From JBGMEA01 sp963674555 (GTDB taxonomy: Bacteria; Bacillota; Clostridia; Eubacteriales; Anaerofustaceae): a stretch of DNA of 64,000 nt. This document shows, in pieces, positions 26,151 to 33,877 of the stretch. The DNA lies in NCBI GenBank assembly GCA_963674555.1, contig OY771429.1, positions 1,240,001 through 1,304,000 on the forward strand, written 5' to 3'. The notes below the pieces were generated by a model, which was not told the DNA's origin, searched no databases, and saw only the letters and a list, made by a program, of their open reading frames with translations. The translations under genes and the position numbers were made by a program. Each line of letters starts with the position of its first letter. Position 1 is the first letter of the stretch.

Positions 26151-26219
26151 CTGAATGTGTAAGAAATTGCATAATAATAAAGAGAAAATAACAAATTATT
26201 GATATAAGGATGTGATTGT

Positions 26220-27377
26220 ATGAAATGCAAATCATGTGGAAAAGAAATCGAATCGGACTTTAAACTCTGTCCGTATTGTGGTGCGGATGTGGCTTCGATG
26301 AAAGAAGAACCTGTGGAAGAGCCGATAGTTGAAACTCAACAAGAAGAGCCTAACAATGTTCTTGCCGGAGCTGCTCCGATAGCAGACCCGGAACCGTACG
26401 GTGAAGAAGGTATTAATCCTTTTGAAGAGGATCTTTCCGAATACGATGAAGATGACGAGGAAGTTGAGTATTATGAAATACCGCTGAAAAGGATCATCTC
26501 GATCGTTGCTGCATTAATCATTGTTATCGGCGGAGGGATATTTGCATATCTGTATTTCTTCGCTAATCCTTTGCAAGCTACTGCGGAAACCATTGAAGCG
26601 GGAAGTACGGTCGATCCGATGGCATTGGTTGAATTGAAATCCAATGCAACAGGCAAATACACATACGAAGTGTTGGACAATATGATCGACACGGGTGCGT
26701 TAGGTGAATATACTGTCACTTATTCGTTGACCAAGACTTCTAACAATAACACAAAAGAAGTTGATTTTTCATTTGAAGTTGTGGATACGACAGCTCCTGT
26801 GATCAATGTCGATGATACGATAACCGTTATGCGAGGCATGGATTTCAATATCACAGAATATGTAATGGTCGTTGATGCTTTGGATGGTATACTAGGCGGG
26901 GATTCTGTTAGTATGGACGGCGGTGTGGATACTTCCGTTGAAGGTACCTATGCGGTAACGATCAATGCTTCAGATGCGCAGAGTAATACTGTGTCGAAAG
27001 ATATAAATGTTATCGTCGTTGGTGCTATGGGTGATCCCGCAGAATTCTTGAACAAGATAAGCGGAAGTTGGCATAATGAAGACAGCAACATCGTTATCAA
27101 TTTTTCGACGGACTCGGTCTTATCCATCGGATATTATCTATCGGAAGGGTTCGGTGAAGGTACGCTTGAATTTATCAGCGTAAATGAAGAATTGACACAA
27201 GCGACCATGCATTGGAATTTCAGGAATTATGAATTTAATGAAGACGGTGATATCCTTTATTCAGACGTGCAGGTGATGACTGTTGTCGTAGATACGGGTG
27301 TTCCCCGCGATAACTTGATAACCGTAGATCTTGGTTTCGGTGAAGGCGAGCAAGAATTCAAGTATTTGAATCAATAA
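26220..27377 (+). CDS. Membrane protein with N-terminal zinc ribbon and extracellular Ig-like domains
   Basis: A 385-residue protein. The N-terminal zinc ribbon has two CxxC pairs (MKCKSCGKE and LCPYCGAD), which would be cytoplasmic. An acidic linker (about 30-85) leads to one membrane segment (about 90-113, RIISIVAALIIVIGGGIFAY). Outside are a strand-rich domain ending VEVVDTTAPVI-like (SFEVVDTTAPVINVDDTI) and a bacterial Ig-like/DUF5011-type domain (GTYAVTINASDAQSN). The last 110 residues (SGSWHNEDSNIVINFS) are lipocalin-like in strand pattern but unassigned. This zinc-ribbon/TM/Ig layout is frequent in Clostridia; function is unknown. It has its own promoter and terminator. Confidence 0.75.
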   Translation: MKCKSCGKEIESDFKLCPYCGADVASMKEEPVEEPIVETQQEEPNNVLAGAAPIADPEPYGEEGINPFEEDLSEYDEDDEEVEYYEIPLKRIISIVAALIIVIGGGIFAYLYFFANPLQATAETIEAGSTVDPMALVELKSNATGKYTYEVLDNMIDTGALGEYTVTYSLTKTSNNNTKEVDFSFEVVDTTAPVINVDDTITVMRGMDFNITEYVMVVDALDGILGGDSVSMDGGVDTSVEGTYAVTINASDAQSNTVSKDINVIVVGAMGDPAEFLNKISGSWHNEDSNIVINFSTDSVLSIGYYLSEGFGEGTLEFISVNEELTQATMHWNFRNYEFNEDGDILYSDVQVMTVVVDTGVPRDNLITVDLGFGEGEQEFKYLNQ

Positions 27378-27400
27378 AAATTATAAGTTTATATGATATA

Positions 27401-27430
27401 AAAAACACACGCTTGTGCGTGTGTTTTTTG
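27401..27430. terminator. Bidirectional terminator between the zinc-ribbon gene and recR
   Basis: AAAAACACACGC (27401-27412) pairs perfectly with GCGTGTGTTTTT (27417-27428) around TTGT. A and T runs flank it, so it works for both converging transcripts. Confidence 0.88.
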
Positions 27431-27443
27431 TTTTCTTTTAAGA

Positions 27444-28046
27444 TCAATCGTTGATCGGTTTGCGTCCTTCCATTGCGTTTGCCAAGGTCGCTTCATCCGT
27501 ATACTCGAGATCCGCGCCCGCAGGTATGCCTTTTGCGATACGCGTTGTTTTGATATCGAGCGGTTTGATGAGCCGCGCTATATACATTGCGGTGGTTTCA
27601 CCCTCAATATTCAAATTAGTGGCAAGGATCACTTCTTTAACTTCGTCGGTCAACCTGCTTAGCAATTCTTTGATATGAAGGTCTTCCGGCCCTACACCTT
27701 CGATAGGAGATACGGCTCCGCCGAGAACATGATAAAGTCCTTTATATTCTTTTGTGCGTTCGATCGCGATAACATCTCTTGGGTCTTGCACGACACAGAT
27801 GAGGCTTCGGTCGCGTGCCGAGTTTTCACAGATAACACAAGGATCCCTGTCTGTGATGTTAAAGCAAACGGAGCAAAATTTAACTTGTTTTTTTGCTTCA
27901 GCAATCGCACGAGCTAAAGAAAAGGCTTCTTCTCTATCAACTGTTATGATGTGATAAGCTAATCTTTGCGCGGTTTTTCTGCCGATACCGGGTAGTTTCG
28001 ATAATTCTGATATTAATTTCGATATCGGTTCGGAATATATAGCCAA
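27444..28046 (-). CDS. recR: Recombination mediator RecR
   Basis: A 200-residue protein that acts with RecO to load RecA on gaps. The N-terminal helix-hairpin-helix is LSKLPGIGRKTAQRLAYHI. The zinc finger carries CSVC and CVIC. The Toprim domain has ICVVQDPRDVIAIERT, and GGAVSPIEGVGPEDLHI is conserved. The start is TTG 28046 with AAAGGAG upstream. It is last in the dnaX-ybaB-recR block, a classical Bacillota order. Confidence 0.97.
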   Translation of the reverse strand: MAIYSEPISKLISELSKLPGIGRKTAQRLAYHIITVDREEAFSLARAIAEAKKQVKFCSVCFNITDRDPCVICENSARDRSLICVVQDPRDVIAIERTKEYKGLYHVLGGAVSPIEGVGPEDLHIKELLSRLTDEVKEVILATNLNIEGETTAMYIARLIKPLDIKTTRIAKGIPAGADLEYTDEATLANAMEGRKPIND

Positions 28047-28073
28047 TGCGTTTCTCCTTTAAATTTACATCGC

Positions 28074-28403
28074 TTACATGCCGGGTAGTTTCATGCCACC
28101 CGTTACGGAAGACATCTTTTGTTCGCTCGTTTCATTCAGCTGACGCATAGCGTCATTACAAGCAGCGACTAACAGGTCGTTCAACATTTCTGTTTCTTCC
28201 GGGTCAAGCAGATCAGAATCGATATCGAACGAAAGCATCGTTCTGTTGCCGTCCATGACACATTTGACTGCACCTCCGCCTGATGTTCCTTCAAATTCCA
28301 TCGCCAAGATCTCGTCTTGAACGCGCGCCATTTCTTCCTGCATTTTTTGCGCTTGTTTCATAAGTCCGGCCATATTGCCGGGAGCACTTCTTCGTTTCGC
28401 CAT
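28074..28403 (-). CDS. YbaB/EbfC-family nucleoid-associated protein
   Basis: A 109-residue DNA-binding protein, a dimer in known members. It starts with a basic MAKRRSAPGNMAGLMKQA, a coiled helix (MQEEMARVQDEILAMEFEG), then GGGAVKCVMDGNR and a conserved DLLVAACNDAM helix. It is coded between dnaX (13 bp) and recR (27 bp), as usual. Confidence 0.94.
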   Translation of the reverse strand: MAKRRSAPGNMAGLMKQAQKMQEEMARVQDEILAMEFEGTSGGGAVKCVMDGNRTMLSFDIDSDLLDPEETEMLNDLLVAACNDAMRQLNETSEQKMSSVTGGMKLPGM

Positions 28404-28416
28404 GATTTCCTCCTGT

Positions 28417-30045
28417 TTAATCCAATGGTTTTATATCGCCGAGTACATCTTTAAGATGGTCTTCAATTGCTTTTTTCGGCTGTTTTTTTGTGTTTTCGGT
28501 TATCTCAATCGTTACGGGTCTGTTTAATTGATCGTGCAAGATATCTTCGAGTTTTGCCCGTCCGTTTTTTTGCTTAAAGACATCCATCATATCCACGGCC
28601 GTACCGGTCGGATATATATAGATCGTATCATCATCTACCGACGCGACCTTCATACAGTTGAACATTTCGCCCAACATGATATCTCTTTCTTTATTATGAA
28701 TGTATTTACCTGCAAATTCTAGTGCTTTCTGTATTTCGACCAGTGTATCTTTATCGGTTTTCGGTAATTCTTTTTGAGGAGATACCGCGGATACTGCAGA
28801 ACTCGGTTGTTCGTTGTATTCTTCTTCTATAACATCCGTATTCTTTTCTGATATTGTTTCGGATGGAAGGGATTGTCGCATGTTTTTTAAATTCTCTATT
28901 TGTTTTTCCAACCTGTCCACACGTGCGTTCAGCGATATCCCGCTTGTGATCTGAGAACGATCCGATAAACGTAATAAAGTTGCTTCTAAAAGATAACGCG
29001 GATTGGGTAAATAGCGTGCGTCATTCTTTGTCTTCGACAGTGCGGTTATATAGGTGATCAATATTTCCGGGGAAATATTTTTTTCGCACTTATTTAAACT
29101 TGTAAGCAATGCTTCTCTGTGTCCCAATATCCTTGCGGGTTCTTTTGTATTTAAAAAGATCATAAGTGCGCGGAAGTATTCTGTAAGTTGAGAAATGATA
29201 TGACTGATATCGCTGCCTTTTTCTTGCATATCTTGCAGTATAACAAAAGCATCATTGATGTTTTCATCCAATACGGCTTCACCGAGTCGGTAGATATCAG
29301 CGTTGCTGGCTAATCCGAGTGCGTCTTGCGCGTCTTGCACCGTCAGGTTATTTGAGCCGGCGATATTGATGGCTTGATCCGCAAAAGACAACGCATCACG
29401 AAGAGCGCCGTCACTATTCGCGGCGATCAATTGCAGAGCGTTTTCTTCGGCATTGATCTCTATTTGTTCTAAAACGTTTCGCAATGTGTCTACTATGATA
29501 TCTTGTGATATCCTGGAAAAGTCGAAACGTTGGCAGCGTGAGAGGATAGTTGGTAAAATTTTATGCGGTTCTGTAGTCGCAAAAATGAATATGATATGCT
29601 CCGGCGGGTCTTCCAATGTCTTTAACAACGCATTGAAGGCTTCTGTTGTCAGCATATGTACTTCATCTATAATGTAGACTCTGTATTTACCCGTAGCGGG
29701 CAGATAATTTACTTTTTCTTTTAAGTCACGAATCTCATCAATGCCTCGGTTTGAAGCGGCATCGATCTCGATAATATCCGATAGTTGATTGTTCTTGATC
29801 GATACACAATAATCACACACACCGCAAGGCTCTCCATCCTGCGGATCAAGACAATTGACCGCACGCGCGAAGATCTTCGCCGTGGATGTCTTTCCTGTTC
29901 CTTTGGAGCCTGAAAACAGATAGGCATGTGAGACTTTGCCTGATTTGACTTGATTTTTCAGTATTGAAGTAATATAGTCTTGGCCGACGACTTCAGAAAA
30001 AGTTTGCGGTCGAAAACGGCGGTATAATACTTGATAGCTCATCAT
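28417..30045 (-). CDS. dnaX: DNA polymerase III subunits gamma/tau
   Basis: A 542-residue clamp-loader ATPase. The AAA+ domain has RRFRPQTFSEVVGQDYI, Walker A GSKGTGKTSTAKIFA, a zinc module starting CGVCDYC, Walker B VYIIDEVHML and sensor 1 FIFATTEPHKILPTILSR. Domain III continues to about residue 370, then a coiled segment (RLEKQIENLKNMRQ) and a C-terminal tau part that would bind DnaB and DnaE/PolC. At codons 492-494 a slippery A AAA AAC lies in the correct phase (28570-28564); a -1 shift would end after 19 further codons. It overlaps mrnC by 4 bp. Confidence 0.96.
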   Translation of the reverse strand: MMSYQVLYRRFRPQTFSEVVGQDYITSILKNQVKSGKVSHAYLFSGSKGTGKTSTAKIFARAVNCLDPQDGEPCGVCDYCVSIKNNQLSDIIEIDAASNRGIDEIRDLKEKVNYLPATGKYRVYIIDEVHMLTTEAFNALLKTLEDPPEHIIFIFATTEPHKILPTILSRCQRFDFSRISQDIIVDTLRNVLEQIEINAEENALQLIAANSDGALRDALSFADQAINIAGSNNLTVQDAQDALGLASNADIYRLGEAVLDENINDAFVILQDMQEKGSDISHIISQLTEYFRALMIFLNTKEPARILGHREALLTSLNKCEKNISPEILITYITALSKTKNDARYLPNPRYLLEATLLRLSDRSQITSGISLNARVDRLEKQIENLKNMRQSLPSETISEKNTDVIEEEYNEQPSSAVSAVSPQKELPKTDKDTLVEIQKALEFAGKYIHNKERDIMLGEMFNCMKVASVDDDTIYIYPTGTAVDMMDVFKQKNGRAKLEDILHDQLNRPVTIEITENTKKQPKKAIEDHLKDVLGDIKPLD

Positions 30046-30446
30046 GAACCAACCTTATCGAATATTTTACGGATCAATCGTTCTATTCTTTCGCTATCTT
30101 CTTTTAATACTAGATAGCCGAATAAACATTCCAAAGCAGTAGCTTGTGCGTATTCTTTGGGCGTTGCGTTTTTTGGAGTATTCCTTAGATTTGCGTTTTT
30201 GCCTCGACTGACGATCTTCTGTTCTTCTTCGGTCAGATCATCTTCGATCAGAGTAAGGATATGCGCTTGCGCGGATGCCGTAACATAGTTTTGCGCTTGG
30301 CTGACTAATTTATCCGCTTTGCGAATGCCGCGTAAAAGAAGCTCTTTTCGGATCGCTGTTTCATAAACGCTGTCACCGAGATAGGCAAGTTCGCTTGATC
30401 CCAATTGCATTAATTGTGTTTTTGTCAGAGTTAACTTCTCTTCCAT
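30042..30446 (-). CDS. mrnC: Mini-ribonuclease 3
   Basis: A 134-residue RNase III catalytic domain without a double-stranded RNA-binding domain. It processes 23S rRNA ends in Bacillus. The signature LGSSELAYLGDSVYETAIR holds the acidic catalytic residues, and the second acidic cluster is ATALECLFGYLVL. It overlaps cysS by 16 bp and dnaX by 4 bp. The position after cysS is the usual one for this family. Confidence 0.93.
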   Translation of the reverse strand: MEEKLTLTKTQLMQLGSSELAYLGDSVYETAIRKELLLRGIRKADKLVSQAQNYVTASAQAHILTLIEDDLTEEEQKIVSRGKNANLRNTPKNATPKEYAQATALECLFGYLVLKEDSERIERLIRKIFDKVGS

Positions 30447-31825
30447 TTGACCCCTTCTCGGGTATCTTCCAAGATGATCCCTTCGGCTTTCAGTAGATCA
30501 CGGATCTCATCCGCGCGTTTGAAATCTTTATCCGCGCGTGCTTGTTGGCGTTCATCGATCAAGTTTTGAATATCCTCATCGAGAAGTTCATTACTCTTTG
30601 CCAGCAGTCCCAGAACTTTGGCGGGCTGCATGAAGCAGTCATATGCTGCCTGTAACGCTTCTCTGGATGTATGCTCATCCGTATGGATATTGATATCTTT
30701 GCCCATTTCAAACAGAGAACTTACAGCTTTTGCCGTATTGATATCATCTTCCATTGATTTTTCAAAATCGTCAATATGTTTTTGTAATGCTTCGGTCCAT
30801 TGTTTTTCATCTGTCGACATTTCAATATTTTGTGCGTGCTCTATTTTAAACAATAAATCGTTTTTTACGTTGTAAAGTCTTTCAAGTCCGCTTTCGATCT
30901 GTTTGAGCGATTCATCCGAGAAATTCAGCGGGTTACGGTAATGCACGGAAAGTATGAACAAACGCACGACCTCGGGATCGAACTCTTTTAAGATATCTCT
31001 GATCATGAAGAAATTGCCCAGTGATTTTGACATTTTTACATCATCGACATTGATATACCCGTTATGCAACCAATACTTGACAAAAGGTTTACCGTTTGCC
31101 GCTTCGGATTGTGCGATCTCATTTTCGTGATGCGGGAAGACCAGATCTTGTCCGCCTCCGTGTATATCGATAGTCTCACCCAAATAGGCTCGGCTCATCG
31201 CAGAACATTCGATATGCCATCCCGGACGTCCTTTACCCCAAGGGCTGTCCCAATAGGGCTCACCTTCTTTATATTTTTTCCACAATGAAAAATCCAACGG
31301 ATTTTCTTTTTCGTCATTTACTTCTATGCGAGCGCCGGACATCAGATCATCCAGCGGTTGTTTCGATAGCTTGCCGTATTCGGGAAAAGCCGATACACGA
31401 AAGTAGACATTACCGTCGACATTATATGCAAAACCTTTCGCAACCAGATCTTCTATCAATCCGACAATGTCCTTGATATGCTCACTTACTTTCGGATTTG
31501 CGTCAGCATCGTGTATCCCCAGTGCGTGTGCGTCAGTGAGATACTCCGCTATATACTTTTCGGAAAGTTCCTTACTTGTAATACCCGCTTCATTTGCTGC
31601 GTTTATGATCTTGTCATCGACATCCGTAAAATTTTGGATATATTTTACATCATAGCCTTTGTATATAAAATAACGCCTTAAGACATCAAAAATAATAAAC
31701 GGTCGCGCATTGCCCAGATGGAACAAATTATAAACGGTTGGACCGCAAACATACATTTTAACGGTGTTTTCTTCTATCGGTTTAAAGTCTTCTTTTTGAT
31801 TGGTCATCGTATTGTATAGTCTCAT
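30431..31825 (-). CDS. cysS: Cysteinyl-tRNA synthetase
   Basis: A 464-residue class I aminoacyl-tRNA synthetase. Motifs: MYVCGPTVYNLFHLGNAR (HIGH-equivalent HLGN with the zinc Cys), ECSAMSRAYLG, GGGQDLVFPHHENE with zinc ligands, and KMSKSLGNF (KMSKS). The last residues are EDTREGVKWKRS. The start is ATG 31825, where AAGGAG sits 8 nt upstream and which gives the family start MRLYNT; an in-frame upstream start at 31867 would overlap ispF. Confidence 0.97.
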   Translation of the reverse strand: MRLYNTMTNQKEDFKPIEENTVKMYVCGPTVYNLFHLGNARPFIIFDVLRRYFIYKGYDVKYIQNFTDVDDKIINAANEAGITSKELSEKYIAEYLTDAHALGIHDADANPKVSEHIKDIVGLIEDLVAKGFAYNVDGNVYFRVSAFPEYGKLSKQPLDDLMSGARIEVNDEKENPLDFSLWKKYKEGEPYWDSPWGKGRPGWHIECSAMSRAYLGETIDIHGGGQDLVFPHHENEIAQSEAANGKPFVKYWLHNGYINVDDVKMSKSLGNFFMIRDILKEFDPEVVRLFILSVHYRNPLNFSDESLKQIESGLERLYNVKNDLLFKIEHAQNIEMSTDEKQWTEALQKHIDDFEKSMEDDINTAKAVSSLFEMGKDINIHTDEHTSREALQAAYDCFMQPAKVLGLLAKSNELLDEDIQNLIDERQQARADKDFKRADEIRDLLKAEGIILEDTREGVKWKRS

Positions 31826-31830
31826 TGATG

Positions 31831-32307
31831 TTACTCCTTGGATTCGAGCAAGCATACGCTGTAGCATTTGATCCCCTCGCTGTTGCCCGTAAAGCCCAGC
31901 CCTTCTTCAGTCGTCGCTTTGATATTGATATTTTCGATGTTTGTGTTAAGTGTGTACGCGATATTTCGGCGCATTTCATCACCGTACGGAGCGATCTTCG
32001 GTCGTTGCGCAACAAGCGTGATGTCTGCATTGATCAATCGATAGCCTGCTTTATCGACCAGTTCGTACGTTTTTTCGAGTAATAACATACTGTCGATATC
32101 TTTATAGGCGGGATCCGTATCCGGAAAATGGATCCCGATATCTCCTAGTGCACAAGCGCCGAGCAGGCTGTCCATAAGCGCGTGGATCAATACATCCGCA
32201 TCGGAATGTCCGTCAAGACCGTATTCGTAGGGTATCGTCACTCCACCTAAGACAAGGGCTCTGTTCGATACGAATCGATGAACATCATAGCCAAATCCAA
32301 CTCTCAT
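31831..32307 (-). CDS. ispF: 2-C-methyl-D-erythritol 2,4-cyclodiphosphate synthase
   Basis: A 158-residue enzyme of the MEP isoprenoid pathway that closes the cyclic diphosphate. MRVGFGYDVHRF and DGHSDADVLIHALMDSLLGA carry the zinc ligands; GDIGIHFPDTDPAYKDIDS and TTEEGLGFTGNSEGI are conserved. ATG 32307 is chosen because GGAG lies 5 nt upstream and it gives the family N-terminus. It is the first gene of the ispF-cysS-mrnC-dnaX-ybaB-recR operon. Its presence shows the MEP, not the mevalonate, route. Confidence 0.97.
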   Translation of the reverse strand: MRVGFGYDVHRFVSNRALVLGGVTIPYEYGLDGHSDADVLIHALMDSLLGACALGDIGIHFPDTDPAYKDIDSMLLLEKTYELVDKAGYRLINADITLVAQRPKIAPYGDEMRRNIAYTLNTNIENINIKATTEEGLGFTGNSEGIKCYSVCLLESKE

Positions 32308-32427
32308 GTTTACTCCGATTTTTATTTTCATTCTATCATAGTTTGCCCTTAAAATAAACGATATCTCACTTAAAGTACCGATACGCGTATATTCCAAACG
32401 AATGATTATAATAATGTGTTTGATCTG

Positions 32428-32436
32428 TGATATAAT
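32428..32436 (+). promoter_or_regulatory. Extended -10 promoter of the S41 protease gene
   Basis: TG-A-TATAAT at 32428-32436 is a good extended -10; no clear -35 is seen. The transcript would start about 30 nt before ATG 32471. Confidence 0.45.
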
Positions 32437-32470
32437 GATGAAACGTACAGTAACGATCGAGGTTTGTAAA

Positions 32471-33697
32471 ATGGAAAGAAAAAGAAGCGCAAGAAAAATC
32501 GGAGTGGTACTTTTTGTTTTAATATTGATCGCGAGCAATATCGTGACCTATTTTTTGACAAGATATATACCGGTCCTTACGGGTGATTCGATCATTATAG
32601 AAGCGGATGATGAGCAAACCGCCGCAAATATCAATAAATTGCTTTATTTAAAAAATCAATTGTTGGATGATTCTTACTATAATGATGAGTTTACCGAACA
32701 GGATCTTTGGGACGGAGCGTTCCAGGGACTTATGATGGGTACCGGAGATAATTACGCTTACTACTTTAATGAGACGGAAGCTGAAGCTTATAATGAAGAA
32801 ACCTCGGGATCGTATGTCGGGATCGGTGTAGTCGTCGGGAACAACGACGACGGGAACATCGAAGTATCGAAAGTATTTGCGGGTTCACCCGCAGAATCAG
32901 TCGGTATACTACCCGGAGATATCATCATTTCAGCGGATGATGAATCGTTGATCGGTGTGGCTGTGGAATACGGCGTGACGCTTATAAAAGGACCTGAAGG
33001 TACGACAGTGGATATCGGTGTCATCAGGGGCGAGGAAACGATCCATTTCGATATCGTCCGCGCTACGATCACGTATGTTTTTCTTGAATACGAGATGTTG
33101 AACGACCATATCGGATATATCCATATTTACCAATTCGCGGATAATACATACGCCGAATTTTCGGCGGCTTTGGAAGACTTACAAGAACAAGGTATGACCG
33201 GTTTGATCATGGATCTGAGACAAAACCCGGGAGGATTGGTCAATCAAGCCCTTGAGATCGCGGATGACTTTTTACCTGCTGTCGATATGATCTATGTCGT
33301 TGATACGAATGGGGAAAAATCAATCGAATCTTCCGATGCCGCATATATCGATTTGCCGTTGGTGGTACTGATCGATGAATACAGCGCAAGTTCCTCGGAG
33401 ATCGTTTCGATAGCATTACAAGTAAATAACGCGGCTGAATTCGTGGGTGTGCAGTCTTACGGTAAAGGCATTATACAAACTGTCGATCCGATCGCTTTGG
33501 ACGGTACGATGTATAAATACACGATGTATGAGTATTTCGGTGCTGACGGCACGCCGGTGCATGATATCGGTATCGTCCCGGATTACATCGTGGAAAAAGG
33601 CGAAGGGTATGATGAGATGTTCGTTGAATATATCCCGCATGATGAAGATGCTCAATTACAAAAAGCTTTGGAAGTGATCGAAGATCAACTTAATTGA
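32471..33697 (+). CDS. Membrane-anchored C-terminal processing protease (S41 family, CtpA-like)
   Basis: A 408-residue extracytoplasmic serine protease. One N-terminal anchor (about 10-30, IGVVLFVLILIASNIVTYFL), a PDZ domain (about 105-185, VFAGSPAESVGILPGDIII), and the S41 core with GLIMDLRQNPGGLVNQALEI. The catalytic Ser is in DEYSASSSEIVSIA and the Lys in QSYGKGIIQTV. These proteases trim or degrade envelope proteins. ATG 32471 is set by GAGGT seven nt upstream. Confidence 0.94.
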   Translation: MERKRSARKIGVVLFVLILIASNIVTYFLTRYIPVLTGDSIIIEADDEQTAANINKLLYLKNQLLDDSYYNDEFTEQDLWDGAFQGLMMGTGDNYAYYFNETEAEAYNEETSGSYVGIGVVVGNNDDGNIEVSKVFAGSPAESVGILPGDIIISADDESLIGVAVEYGVTLIKGPEGTTVDIGVIRGEETIHFDIVRATITYVFLEYEMLNDHIGYIHIYQFADNTYAEFSAALEDLQEQGMTGLIMDLRQNPGGLVNQALEIADDFLPAVDMIYVVDTNGEKSIESSDAAYIDLPLVVLIDEYSASSSEIVSIALQVNNAAEFVGVQSYGKGIIQTVDPIALDGTMYKYTMYEYFGADGTPVHDIGIVPDYIVEKGEGYDEMFVEYIPHDEDAQLQKALEVIEDQLN

Positions 33698-33730
33698 TGC
33701 TCGATCTGTATAATATATAGGTAAATAGAA

Positions 33731-33769
33731 AGAGTTTATCCTTTTCTAATGCGGATAAACTCTTTTTTT
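33731..33769 (+). terminator. Terminator of the S41 protease gene
   Basis: AGAGTTTATCC (33731-33741) pairs perfectly with GGATAAACTCT (33753-33763), followed by seven T. Confidence 0.88.
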
Positions 33770-33877
33770 AATAAATGATAATTTGATTAAAAATCAAATA
33801 AATTGAACCATTTAATTGTAAAAAAAGAGCAAAAATATTATAATGAACTGATTATAAAATTGTCCGGGAGGTCTGAC

